Positions 1-7,902 of a stretch of DNA of 15,520 nt are shown piece by piece. The stretch spans positions 19,629 through 35,148 of the forward strand of contig QBMP01000006.1 of assembly GCA_003242115.1 (NCBI GenBank). The letters run 5' to 3'. The DNA is from Phormidesmis priestleyi. Lineage in GTDB: Bacteria > Cyanobacteriota > Cyanobacteriia > Phormidesmidales > Phormidesmidaceae. The notes beneath the pieces are model-generated. The model was not told the DNA's origin and did not search any database. It saw only the letters and a program-made list of their open reading frames with translations. Numbering within the stretch: the stretch's first letter is position 1; every line of letters begins with the position of its first letter. The position numbers and the translations under genes were made by a program.

Positions 1-440
1 TTCCAGAATCTAGCCTCCATAATGTCCCTGTCGATAGCTGTTGGCAGTGCTGCTAAGTCATCGTAGAAGCTGGTGTAGCCTACTACTGCATGGCCATCGC
101 TGAACGCAAATCCTAATGACGCTTCGGCGATGGCTTCTGCTGTAATTACCAGATGCAAGATGTCTGGCTGGCCGCCCTGGTAGCCGTCAACGTAGCCTTT
201 ATGAATTGCGTACAGCATAGGTGAGCGCGGCGCGAAGTAGAACGGTACATAGTCGTGTAGGGTACCTTTTGGCCCGCAGGGTACGGCTTTGGAAGCTCGC
301 CTCTCCTGAATATGTTCGTAGGCTATGGATGCGTAGGCAACAGCGCTGTTTTGAAGCTGATTTTTGGAGCGCAGTTCTCCGCACTGTAATAGGGCGGGCA
401 GGTTGCTGATGGGTGTGATGTGATAGATCCAGGTAGGCAT
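1..440 (-). CDS. darT: DarT-like ssDNA ADP-ribosyltransferase toxin (DUF4433), 3' end beyond window
   Basis: Reading the minus strand from the ATG at 440 gives 146 codons with no stop before the window edge, so the C-terminus is missing. The N-terminus (MPTWIYHITPISNLPALL), the stretch RASKAVPCGPKGT (49-60), FYFAPRSPMLY (67-77), SDGHAVV (114-120) and IDRDIMEARFW (136-146) follow the DarT/DUF4433 family pattern. Family members attach ADP-ribose from NAD to thymidine in single-stranded DNA and are neutralised by the macrodomain protein DarG; DarTG acts in phage defence. The characterised enzymes are about 210 aa. The catalytic glutamate, near residue 160 in the Thermus enzyme, would fall just past the edge, so activity cannot be judged. 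darG normally follows darT, so it should lie left of position 1. Another in-frame ATG at 491 would add 17 residues; I prefer 440 because homologues begin near the YHIT strand. The gene is transcribed divergently from the methyltransferase. Confidence 0.88.
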   Translation of the reverse strand, partial: MPTWIYHITPISNLPALLQCGELRSKNQLQNSAVAYASIAYEHIQERRASKAVPCGPKGTLHDYVPFYFAPRSPMLYAIHKGYVDGYQGGQPDILHLVITAEAIAEASLGFAFSDGHAVVGYTSFYDDLAALPTAIDRDIMEARFW

Positions 441-608
441 CCTGTTAGTTGACGGCAGTGAGCAGTGATTAAAGTAGTAAGCATAGGCCATCTGCGTAGT
501 GGGTTCATGTAAACCCTGCTTAAGGAAATGCGGATATTTGGGAGAGATCGCTTGCTGCTGCGTACAATGAACGCTCAGCGCTGATATTTTTGACTGATAT
601 TTTTGTAG
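441..608. promoter_or_regulatory. Divergent intergenic spacer between darT and the methyltransferase
   Basis: The 168 bp between two divergent start codons must hold the promoters of both transcription units unless expression comes from elsewhere. A possible -10 (TACAAT, 563-568) with a poor -35 (TTGGGA, 538-543, 19-bp spacer) faces the methyltransferase. I see no convincing -35/-10 pair facing darT. The darT frame stays open upstream of 440 through most of this spacer, so the true toxin start could lie a little further in. No Shine-Dalgarno precedes 609. The function is inferred from layout, not from a recognised operator. Confidence 0.4.
581..606 (+). repeat. 13-bp tandem direct repeat abutting the methyltransferase start
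   Basis: CTGATATTTTTG occurs at 581-592 and again at 594-605, giving two 13-bp units that differ only in the last base. The array ends 2 nt before the ATG at 609 and occupies the place where a Shine-Dalgarno would sit. It could be an operator for a regulator or a translation-control site, or a chance duplication. Confidence 0.7.
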
Positions 609-3431
609 ATGACCGATTCACAGACCAACCGCCCGTCCGTTTTCATTGAGAAAATTTTTCCGGTGACGCTGCTGAATCAGCAGGTGTATTACGAGCATGG
701 GGGCAATCCGTTTAAGGGACTGCATCGGTGGTATTCGCGGAAGCCGCTGTCGTTTAGTCGGGCGAGTGTGTTGGGGTCGCTGCTGCCGGATTCGGTGACG
801 CCGGAGGAGTTTGAGTATTTGCTGGGGCTGGAGCGGCGGTTGGGGGGCGTGCCGGATACGAAGACGAAGCTGTATAAAACGCCACCGTCGCCGGAGCGGA
901 TTAAGCAGGTGCATGACCTGTGTGAGAAGACTTGGGGTACGCGGACGCCGACGGTGTTGGATGCGTTTGCGGGGGGCGGTAGCATTCCGTTTGAGGCGGT
1001 GCGGTATGGGCTGAATGTGCTGGCCAGCGACCTGAACCCGGTAGCGGTGGTGACGATGAAGGCGGCGATGGAGTATCCGCTGAAGTTTGGGCCAGACTTG
1101 CAGGCTGAAATTAACAAGTGGGTGAAGTGGGTGGGTGATGAGGTTGAAGAACGTCAATCAAAGTTCTTTCCGTCTTTAAGTGGCGAAACCACAATCAACT
1201 ACTTATGGGCACATACTATGAAATGTCCAAGTTGTGAATCTGTTATTCCACTGAGTCCGAACTGGTGGCTCTACAGACGTCTTGGCGAATCAAACTATAA
1301 ATACTGGTGTGCAGTTAAGCCTATAGCTAATCTTTCAAACAAAAGAGTAGATTTTCAGCTAATGGCTGGTGGAAAAGGCAAAGGGAAGACAATCAAGACT
1401 GATGATGGCGATTACGATCCGGATACTGCCTCTACTATTAATAGAGGGGCTGCTAAATGCACAAATTGTGGAAGTATCATAGAAGAAGATGTCATAAAAG
1501 AGTTTGCAAGATCTTCCGGTTTAGGCTATCAACTGTATTCAGTAGTTTTTCGTAGACATGATAAATCATTGGGGTTTCGTACTCCTTGCCGCGCTGACTT
1601 TGATGCTTATAAAGCTGCTACTGAACGCCTTCTCTCTAAGCGGCAATATTTGGAGATGCATGGCTTTCTTCCAACCCAATCGGTGCCAAAGAATACTCAC
1701 AGAGGGCCTGATCTATTTCTCTATGGCATTACCTGCTGGGCAGATATGTTTAACGATAGACAACTTCTTACTCTAGGAACATTCGTCGAAGTAATTGACC
1801 AAGTAAAGAAGTCTATCGCTGAGGAAAATCCTGAAAAAGTAGAAGTTATTTCCACTTACCTAGCTCTCATACTAGACAGGTGCGTCGATATGAACTCTAG
1901 ATTATCTAGATGGCGAGGGAACCCCCCCGTCCCGGCTGGTGTATCTTCTTCTCACTCCCTCAACCTGATGTGGAACTATCCAGAAACTACACCGAAGAAA
2001 CTATGGGAGTGGTGTTCTAAAACAGTCTCATCAGACTATACAGAGTTAACGTCGGGTTATCTAGGACGAGTATCTACAAATTCTGAATCTATACTTAACA
2101 ATTATTCAGTGCCAAGTTTGGGGTTGGTGAAGATTGACGTTTCATCTGCCGACAGCCTAATTCACATATCTGATAAATCTGTCGATGTAGTTGTTACAGA
2201 TCCACCTTATTATGATTCAATTCGTTATGGCGAGATATCAGACTTTTTCTATGTTTGGCTTAGGGCTAACTTGTTAGATGTTCTACCAAATATTTTTCTA
2301 AATGAATTAACCAATAAAGAGAACGAAGCAATAGCAAATCCTGGCCGTTTTCGCAATATGGGAGAGTCTGCTGAAGACCTTGCCGACCGCGATTACGAAG
2401 CTAAAATGGCCCTTGCGTTTATGGAGTATTACCGCGTCCTTAATAATGACGGTGTTATGATCGTCCAGTTCAATCACAAGGATTCGGGTGCTTGGGATGT
2501 ACTTGCCAAATCTCTTATTGATGCGGGATTTGAAATAACAGCTAGTTGGGCTGTCAGTACCGAAAATCCGAGAAACTTACATCAAGCACAAAAGAATTCT
2601 GTTTCTAGTACCGTGCTATTAGTATGTCGAAAACGCGATCTAGCTACTGGACAAGCTTGGTGGGACGACTTACGTCCTGAACTAGCAAATCTGGTTGAGC
2701 AACGTGCCCCTGAGTTTGAGGCTAACGACATTAAGGGTATAGACCTCTACCTTAGTGCCTTCGGCCCCGCCCTCAACGTATTCAGCCGCTCCTGGCCCGT
2801 CCTCGACAGCGCAGGCAATGAAGTCCGTCCAGAAGAAGCCTTTAGCGAAGCCCGCAAAGCGATCGCCAACTACCGCTTCCGTAAACTCCTCCAGACCGAC
2901 ACTGCTGGTTTCGACCCACTAACCCAATGGTACATTCTCGCCTGGGATGCCTTCCGCGCTCGGGAGTTCCCCTTTGATGAAGCACGGCAGCTAGCGCTAG
3001 CAGTTGGCGGCTTCAACGTCACTGACCTAGCCAAAGTACATAAACTAATAGACTCCGCTAGCGGCACATGCAAGTTACTCAGCCCACAGCAGCGACTGAA
3101 GAAACGAGCTTTCACCCTTAATCCTGATGAATTCTCCAGCGCTGCCTTAGTTGATTGCCTCCACGCGATTATCGCCCTTTATCTAGAAGAGCAAAGCATT
3201 GAACCCGTCCGCCGATTTATGAAAGCGACTGGTTTACTAAGCAACGATCTCTTTATGCGAGCGTGGGAAGTCGCTCTAAAAGTGTTTCCTCCTCTTCGGG
3301 ACGAACGTAAGCGCATTCCCGAAGAGAAAGCGCTTGCAGATCTGTGGTTAGCGATGGATGAAATTCAATCTAAGGTTATCTATGTGCAGCCTGAGTTACC
3401 AATGGAAGAAGAACAAAAAAAACTGTTCTAA
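609..3431 (+). CDS. DUF1156-type adenine/cytosine-N4 DNA methyltransferase
   Basis: A 940-aa protein predicted to transfer a methyl group from AdoMet to an amino group in DNA. The N-terminus (FIEKIFPV at 12-19, HRWYSRKPL at 39-47) matches the start of DUF1156-type methylases. AdoMet-binding motif I is DAFAGGGS (118-125), followed by DLNP (141-144). A CPSC (206-209) and CTNC (284-287) pair suggests a zinc finger inside the target-recognition region. The catalytic motif IV is DPPY (531-534), followed by YGEISDFFYVWLR. The order motif I, recognition region, DPPY is the alpha-class arrangement. The C-terminal third (about 680-940) is helical and has no motif I can name. No Shine-Dalgarno is visible. 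The gene leads a block with a toxin-antitoxin pair and a PLD-SNF2 helicase, so it is probably the modification arm of a restriction-like system. Base composition changes sharply at about 1110 and about 2650. The target site is unknown. Confidence 0.9.
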   Translation: MTDSQTNRPSVFIEKIFPVTLLNQQVYYEHGGNPFKGLHRWYSRKPLSFSRASVLGSLLPDSVTPEEFEYLLGLERRLGGVPDTKTKLYKTPPSPERIKQVHDLCEKTWGTRTPTVLDAFAGGGSIPFEAVRYGLNVLASDLNPVAVVTMKAAMEYPLKFGPDLQAEINKWVKWVGDEVEERQSKFFPSLSGETTINYLWAHTMKCPSCESVIPLSPNWWLYRRLGESNYKYWCAVKPIANLSNKRVDFQLMAGGKGKGKTIKTDDGDYDPDTASTINRGAAKCTNCGSIIEEDVIKEFARSSGLGYQLYSVVFRRHDKSLGFRTPCRADFDAYKAATERLLSKRQYLEMHGFLPTQSVPKNTHRGPDLFLYGITCWADMFNDRQLLTLGTFVEVIDQVKKSIAEENPEKVEVISTYLALILDRCVDMNSRLSRWRGNPPVPAGVSSSHSLNLMWNYPETTPKKLWEWCSKTVSSDYTELTSGYLGRVSTNSESILNNYSVPSLGLVKIDVSSADSLIHISDKSVDVVVTDPPYYDSIRYGEISDFFYVWLRANLLDVLPNIFLNELTNKENEAIANPGRFRNMGESAEDLADRDYEAKMALAFMEYYRVLNNDGVMIVQFNHKDSGAWDVLAKSLIDAGFEITASWAVSTENPRNLHQAQKNSVSSTVLLVCRKRDLATGQAWWDDLRPELANLVEQRAPEFEANDIKGIDLYLSAFGPALNVFSRSWPVLDSAGNEVRPEEAFSEARKAIANYRFRKLLQTDTAGFDPLTQWYILAWDAFRAREFPFDEARQLALAVGGFNVTDLAKVHKLIDSASGTCKLLSPQQRLKKRAFTLNPDEFSSAALVDCLHAIIALYLEEQSIEPVRRFMKATGLLSNDLFMRAWEVALKVFPPLRDERKRIPEEKALADLWLAMDEIQSKVIYVQPELPMEEEQKKLF
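1110..2650 (+). other. AT-rich central segment of the methyltransferase gene
   Basis: Hand counts on 60-base stretches give about 63% GC at 841-900, 37% at 1321-1380, 27% at 2281-2340 and 68% at 2761-2820. Codon choice changes with it: the flanks favour G or C at third positions, the centre A or T. The AT-rich part covers residues of about 170 to 680, namely the zinc-finger insert and the DPPY catalytic motif, while motif I and the C-terminal domain lie in GC-rich flanks. This looks like an allelic module exchange. The edges are approximate. Confidence 0.6.
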
Positions 3432-3435
3432 GGAG
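3430..3435 (+). promoter_or_regulatory. Ribosome binding site overlapping the methyltransferase stop
   Basis: AAGGAG overlaps the last two bases of the methyltransferase TAA and sits 5 nt before the antitoxin ATG at 3441. It is the clearest Shine-Dalgarno in the window. Its placement fixes the antitoxin start and suggests strong independent initiation of the antitoxin within the polycistronic message. Confidence 0.75.
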
Positions 3436-3440
3436 TAATT

Positions 3441-3752
3441 ATGAAAGTGAAAGGTATTAAGCGGGGAAACACCATAGAGCTAATCGACCAAACCATCGAT
3501 ATCCCTGATGGAACAGAAATCACGCTCACGATTGAAGAACAAAATGTTGTTACACCAGAAGCGTATCTAGAAAGCCTACAGGCATTCTTTGCTCGCTCTA
3601 ACTTTGCCTCAACCGATCTTCTGGAAACGCTGCAAGCCGATGTAGACGATACGCCTTTGACTAGCCTGATTGGTTCAGCCCCTGGCAGCTTTGCTACCCC
3701 AGCGGCAGCGGATCGGTTCATCCGCGAGGAGCGAGATGCATGGGACTCCTAG
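3441..3752 (+). CDS. Antitoxin-like protein paired with PIN toxin
   Basis: A 103-aa protein. The N-terminal 30 residues form a short beta-rich segment (MKVKGIKRGNTIELID, then IPDGTEITLTIE) like AF2212/VapB-type antitoxins, where this part usually dimerises and binds DNA. The C-terminus (DRFIREERDAWDS) has the charged helix seen in many cyanobacterial antitoxins encoded directly before PIN toxins, and probably occludes the toxin active site. It starts 9 nt after the methyltransferase stop with a strong Shine-Dalgarno and overlaps the toxin start by 13 bp, the usual antitoxin-first arrangement. I infer that it neutralises the 148-aa PIN protein and represses the pair, though an operator is not visible. 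The assignment rests on position and the terminal motifs; overall family is uncertain. Confidence 0.75.
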   Translation: MKVKGIKRGNTIELIDQTIDIPDGTEITLTIEEQNVVTPEAYLESLQAFFARSNFASTDLLETLQADVDDTPLTSLIGSAPGSFATPAAADRFIREERDAWDS

Positions 3753-4186
3753 AATCATTGGAAGGCGATCGCATCTATCTCGATACAAACACCTGGATCT
3801 ACGCTTTGGAAGGCTACTCCGAGTTTCGCTCAGAGCTAATGGTGCTCTTTGAGCAGATGCAGGCGGGAACGCTGACGGGGATTACCAGCGAGCTGACGCT
3901 GGCAGAGCTTTTAGTAAAGCCTTGCCGGGATCGAGATCTTGACCAACAAGCGCGGTACAAAAAAGCGATCGCCAATCGCAAGAACTTTTTCGTCATGCCG
4001 GTTTTGCGCGACCTTTTAATTGATGCAGCGGACGTGAGAGCTAAAACTCAGCTCAAGTTACCAGATGCTATCCATGCGGCCACAGCCTTACGAACCAAAT
4101 GCACAACGCTTCTCACTAATGACCGCCAGATAAAGAAATTGACGGATATTTCTGTGGTTTTGCTCTCTGAGGTCATCGCAGCCTAA
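3740..4186 (+). CDS. PIN-domain ribonuclease toxin, VapC type
   Basis: A 148-aa single-domain PIN protein of normal VapC length. The four expected acidic residues are present: D15 in IYLDTNTWIY, E56 in TLAELLV, D109 in LPDAIHAATA and D128 in LLTNDRQIKK. These coordinate Mg or Mn for RNA cleavage; VapC toxins cut tRNA or rRNA and stop translation. The start at 3740 overlaps the antitoxin stop and has GAGGAG about 9 nt upstream. Another ATG at 3736 is in a different frame. Its stop TAA shares a base with the ATG of the helicase gene (TAATG at 4184-4188), so toxin and helicase translation are likely coupled. The active site looks intact. A toxin gene lodged inside a methyltransferase-helicase block is unusual and may act as a guard or addiction module. 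The RNA target cannot be read from the sequence. Confidence 0.9.
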   Translation: MGLLESLEGDRIYLDTNTWIYALEGYSEFRSELMVLFEQMQAGTLTGITSELTLAELLVKPCRDRDLDQQARYKKAIANRKNFFVMPVLRDLLIDAADVRAKTQLKLPDAIHAATALRTKCTTLLTNDRQIKKLTDISVVLLSEVIAA

Positions 4187-7100
4187 TGAGTCATGCTAAT
4201 GCCCAATCTCTCAACAACCACGTCTGGAAAATTAGCTACACCAGCGACTCTGGCAATCCCGTCACTGATTTCTATATCCCCGCGCTCGAACGCGCCACGC
4301 ACTATGATCGTAAATCTGGGTTCTTCAGCAGCGCTATTCTTAGCCATGTCGCTAGCGGCCTCGGAGCTATGCTTCAGAACGCTGGCTCCAACCAGGGCAA
4401 GATGCGCCTGATTATGGGCTGTCAGCTCAGCAAAGCCGATCTTGAAGCGATTCAGCAAGGATATGTCCTACGTGATACCGTCGCTGCTAACCTCGAAGCC
4501 AGTCTGACACCGCCTGAAAACTTCGCCCAGCTTAAACGACTAGAGATTTTGAGCTGGCTAGTCCAGACGGGACACCTTGATATCAAAATTGCCATTCCGC
4601 TCAAGCAAAACGGCACTCCGCTGTCGCCTGATGAAACGCTCGACACTCATTACATCTTTCATGAAAAGGTGTGCATTTTTACCGACGTAGCCGGTCATCA
4701 GTTAGTCACCACAGGATCGAATAATGAATCTGTTGGCGGATGGACTCATAACATCGAATCCTTTCACGTTTTCTGTTCTTGGGAAGACCAGCGTGAAGTA
4801 GAGCGGGTGCAGGGAGAAGTTCTCCGCTTTGAGCAGCTTTGGAACAACCTCACGCCTAATGTGCGCGTATTTGAAGTGCCAGAAGCCGTCAAACGCAAGC
4901 TGATGAGGATTGCCCCTCCCCAGAAACCTACTTGGCAACCTCAAGACGAGTTCAACAATCGCCCGTTGAAGCCAGAAGAGAAGGAGCCTTTTGAGTCTGC
5001 TAGTCAGTCTGATACAGAAGCAGAAGCCACCGCCGAGCCACCGCCTGCTGATGTAGGAAGCCCGTCCGAGAATGACATCGATCCAGATGTGATCGCCCGA
5101 GAGCGAGCGATGTTTTCTGTGATCGCCAATATCCATCAGCATCCAGGTTGCCTTTCTGCCTGTCTAGACTCGATTCCGATAAGTCCTTGGCCCCATCAGC
5201 TCAAGATTCTGCTGCAAGTGGCAAAAGAGTTTCCCCGCAGCTTTCTGATTGCCGATGAAGTGGGCTTAGGCAAGACCATCGAAACCGGCTTGATTTTGCG
5301 CTATCTGCTACTTTCCAAAAAAGCGCAGCGTATTTTGGTACTGGCACCGGCCAGCGTCCAACCTCAGTGGCAAGAGGAACTGCGCGAAAAGTTCAACCTT
5401 CACTTCTGGAGCTATACCCAAGGCGAGTTTAAAGACCCCTATAAAAATACTTGCCCAGCTTCAGCGAACCCCTGGAATACAAAAAATCTAGTGCTGGCCT
5501 CTAGCCATCTGGTGCGTCGCAAAGAGCGAATGAATGAGCTGCTAGATTCGGAACCTTGGGACTTGGTGGTATTAGATGAAGCTCACCATGCTCGCCGCAA
5601 ATCACCCCAGGCCCGCAAAGATACGCCGAACCGATTGCTAGAGCTACTAGGCAAACTAAGCGAGAAAACGAAAGCCCTCATCCTGCTATCTGCCACTCCT
5701 ATGCAGATCGACCCGATAGAGATCTTCGACTTGCTAAACGTGCTGGGCCTTGGCGATCACTGGGCCTATGGCGATCAGTTTTGCGAGTACTTTGCCTCAC
5801 TAGGTAACCGACCTGACCGGCAGTTGCTCAATTTCTGGCAGATTATGTCCTCAGACTACTTCGAGCAAGGTGGCGTTCCCTCTCCCCGATTGCAGCAGCA
5901 TCTGCGTCAGCAAGATCGAATGCTGGCTAGCCGAGTAGAAGATTTTTGGCGCGGGCGTACAAAGATAGTTAACGAGCGCTCGTACCTGCAAGATGAGGCG
6001 TTCATCAGCACGTCGCGCCAGTTTTTATCTACTAATACGCCGCTCAAAGACATGATGTTTCGCCATACGCGGGACACACTGAGGCAGTACTACCGCCTGG
6101 GCCTGCTGGATAAAGACGTGCCGACTAGAGAGGTCTGTGACAATGCAATCACGCTAGAGCCTACCCGAGAAGCTGAGCTATACCGGGAGGTCAGTAACTA
6201 TGTTCGGCACTTCTACCGGCTAGCTCAAAAGGAAAACCGAAAGGCTTTGGGCTTTCTGATGACGCTGTATCGCAAACGCCTCACCAGCTCCTTCTATGCT
6301 ATTCAACAGTCCCTCCAGCGTCGCCTAGATGCCCTAGTCGATAAAAGCGGGAGCGGCCTGACCGCTGATGACCTCACAGAACTCGAAGATGCGGATGACG
6401 CGGTGATCGAAGGGCTAGAGTCCTTTATGGAAGAGCCAGTTCATCCTGAAGAGCTTGAAAAGCTAGAGTCCCTGCTGCGTCAGTTCGATAATACGGGAGA
6501 GGATAGTAAGCTGGCTCACTTCATCACCATCCTGCGCCAGGAGCTAGCAACCCGAGAGAGCGTGATCGCCTTCACTCAATACACTGATACGATGGACTTC
6601 CTGCGTGAGACGGTACGGCAGACCTATGGCGCTCAGGTTTCTTGCTACTCTGGCCGGGGCGGTGAGATGTGGCGAGAGGGCAAATGGACGATTGTGCCAA
6701 AAGAAGAAATTAAGCGCCGTTTCCGAGACGGTGAGATCAAGATCCTACTCTGTACAGAGTCAGCTAGCGAAGGTCTGAACCTGCAAACCTGCGGCGTGCT
6801 AATCAACTACGATATGCCTTGGAACCCGATGCGTGTAGAGCAGCGCATTGGCCGGATTGATCGCATTGGGCAAACCTACTCCACCGTTCGGATTCACAAC
6901 TTTTACTACGACGGGACGGTTGAGGCTAAGGTTTACCGGAAGCTGCGCGATCGCATTGACGCTTTTTCATCGGTTGTCGGTAACTTACAGCCGATCCTAG
7001 CCCAGGTGCCTACCTTTATTGCAAAGGCTATGGAGAGCGTCGATTCTGAAGAAGAGGACGTGCTGCTCTCAGAGTTTGAAGCTGTGTTAGATGCGCCGCC

Positions 7101-7413
7101 GATACGCCCAGCTCTAGAAGATATGGTCAGAATGGATGTGGAGGCAGACTTGAAGGAGATCCGTAAGCCTTTACCAGCAGCTCCGGTTACGGCTGCTGGA
7201 ATTCAGGAGTTGTTTGTGCGATCGCATCTACTCAAAGCTAAAGGCATTGAATTTTCTGAAATCGAGACAGGCATCTGGGAGCTGAAGCATAAAGGCGCTT
7301 CTTATAAAGTCACCTTTGACTCCGCTATTTTTGAGGAGAAACCCTCACTCCGTCTCATGAGTTGGGGCGATCCACTATTTGAGAAGCTGTTAGAGTCTGC
7401 CTGCGCTTTGTAG
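4186..7413 (+). CDS. Phospholipase D-like nuclease fused to SNF2-family helicase
   Basis: A 1075-aa fusion. Residues of about 25-200 form a PLD-like domain with H159 and K161 in FHEKVCIF, then TGSNNES (176-182) and a later glutamate; one HxK-N-E set is seen, as in restriction-linked PLD nucleases that act as dimers. An acidic, proline-rich linker (about 255-300) leads to a SNF2/superfamily 2 motor: Walker A DEVGLGKT (357-364), DEAH box (464-467), SAT (502-504), FTQYT (796-800), SEGLNLQ (861-867) and QRIGRIDRIGQ (886-896). The C-terminal 150 residues are unassigned. It would translocate on duplex DNA in the cytoplasm and, if the PLD part is active, cut it. Start is set by the TAATG overlap with the toxin gene. 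Together with the upstream methyltransferase it resembles restriction-modification and DISARM-like gene sets, but the other DISARM genes (drmA, drmB) are not in the window. Confidence 0.92.
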   Translation: MSHANAQSLNNHVWKISYTSDSGNPVTDFYIPALERATHYDRKSGFFSSAILSHVASGLGAMLQNAGSNQGKMRLIMGCQLSKADLEAIQQGYVLRDTVAANLEASLTPPENFAQLKRLEILSWLVQTGHLDIKIAIPLKQNGTPLSPDETLDTHYIFHEKVCIFTDVAGHQLVTTGSNNESVGGWTHNIESFHVFCSWEDQREVERVQGEVLRFEQLWNNLTPNVRVFEVPEAVKRKLMRIAPPQKPTWQPQDEFNNRPLKPEEKEPFESASQSDTEAEATAEPPPADVGSPSENDIDPDVIARERAMFSVIANIHQHPGCLSACLDSIPISPWPHQLKILLQVAKEFPRSFLIADEVGLGKTIETGLILRYLLLSKKAQRILVLAPASVQPQWQEELREKFNLHFWSYTQGEFKDPYKNTCPASANPWNTKNLVLASSHLVRRKERMNELLDSEPWDLVVLDEAHHARRKSPQARKDTPNRLLELLGKLSEKTKALILLSATPMQIDPIEIFDLLNVLGLGDHWAYGDQFCEYFASLGNRPDRQLLNFWQIMSSDYFEQGGVPSPRLQQHLRQQDRMLASRVEDFWRGRTKIVNERSYLQDEAFISTSRQFLSTNTPLKDMMFRHTRDTLRQYYRLGLLDKDVPTREVCDNAITLEPTREAELYREVSNYVRHFYRLAQKENRKALGFLMTLYRKRLTSSFYAIQQSLQRRLDALVDKSGSGLTADDLTELEDADDAVIEGLESFMEEPVHPEELEKLESLLRQFDNTGEDSKLAHFITILRQELATRESVIAFTQYTDTMDFLRETVRQTYGAQVSCYSGRGGEMWREGKWTIVPKEEIKRRFRDGEIKILLCTESASEGLNLQTCGVLINYDMPWNPMRVEQRIGRIDRIGQTYSTVRIHNFYYDGTVEAKVYRKLRDRIDAFSSVVGNLQPILAQVPTFIAKAMESVDSEEEDVLLSEFEAVLDAPPIRPALEDMVRMDVEADLKEIRKPLPAAPVTAAGIQELFVRSHLLKAKGIEFSEIETGIWELKHKGASYKVTFDSAIFEEKPSLRLMSWGDPLFEKLLESACAL

Positions 7414-7566
7414 ATGAAAATCTTCCGGAGAGTACATTAAGCCCGGTGAAAATAATGGCCGATAGGCTGATGAGTCATTGCAAAGGGAGACTTTTCAGGA
7501 AAAAAGCAGGTGTCTTAACTTTGGTGCAATCGATCAAACTAACTATCAAGGGCCAAAGACAAAGCT

Positions 7567-7902
7567 ATGGCGGAAAGAGACCTCACTAAATTTGACAAGC
7601 TATCTTCGTTTGGAGATCTCGAATTTGAACAATTTACTCATCGAGTATGGCGGCTTCTGATAAAAGCTAAAGTTGAGCGTACCAGTGAGGTTATTCAGCT
7701 CGCGACTGGTGACTTTCAAGATGAGCTAGGATTAATAACTCTAATCAGCCCGGATGCGATGGAGTTACGGTTGCCTACATTGGACTGGAGCGGGCCTCAT
7801 CCGCCGGTAAACACGAGTCGGCTGTGGCAGCGCCTCGCTCTAGATGAGTTGAAGGAATCGCAGCTATCGCAGCTAATTGTGGAGGCTCAAGCTCAGCAGT
7901 AA
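7567..7902 (+). CDS. Small hypothetical protein, truncated before a zinc-ribbon tail
   Basis: A 111-aa reading frame (MAERDLTKFDKLSSFGDL at the start, ending EAQAQQ). I do not recognise the family. It is mixed alpha/beta in character, soluble, without signal peptide or membrane segment. The start is the only ATG, GTG or TTG after the in-frame stop at 7540; the Shine-Dalgarno is weak. The same frame continues past TAA 7900-7902 for 36 further codons that encode two CxxC pairs and end 1 nt before the next gene, so the likely ancestral product was about 148 aa. Placed between the PLD-SNF2 gene (153-bp gap) and the DUF262/HNH gene, it probably belonged to the same operon. Function unknown; a small DNA- or protein-binding partner of the nuclease is a guess. 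Confidence 0.6.
   Translation: MAERDLTKFDKLSSFGDLEFEQFTHRVWRLLIKAKVERTSEVIQLATGDFQDELGLITLISPDAMELRLPTLDWSGPHPPVNTSRLWQRLALDELKESQLSQLIVEAQAQQ

Noticed and set aside
199..384. 61-codon minus-strand frame
   Set aside because: It is an out-of-frame reading of the darT coding sequence, which is open in a different minus-strand frame from 440 to 1.
618..1157. Long minus-strand frames inside the start of the methyltransferase gene
   Set aside because: They are rich in Arg, His and Pro and have no motif; they arise from the GC-rich codons of the methylase on the other strand.
4186..7413. DISARM DrmD assignment
   Set aside because: The SNF2 motor fits, but the N-terminal PLD fusion and the lack of drmA and drmB in the window argue against calling it DISARM.
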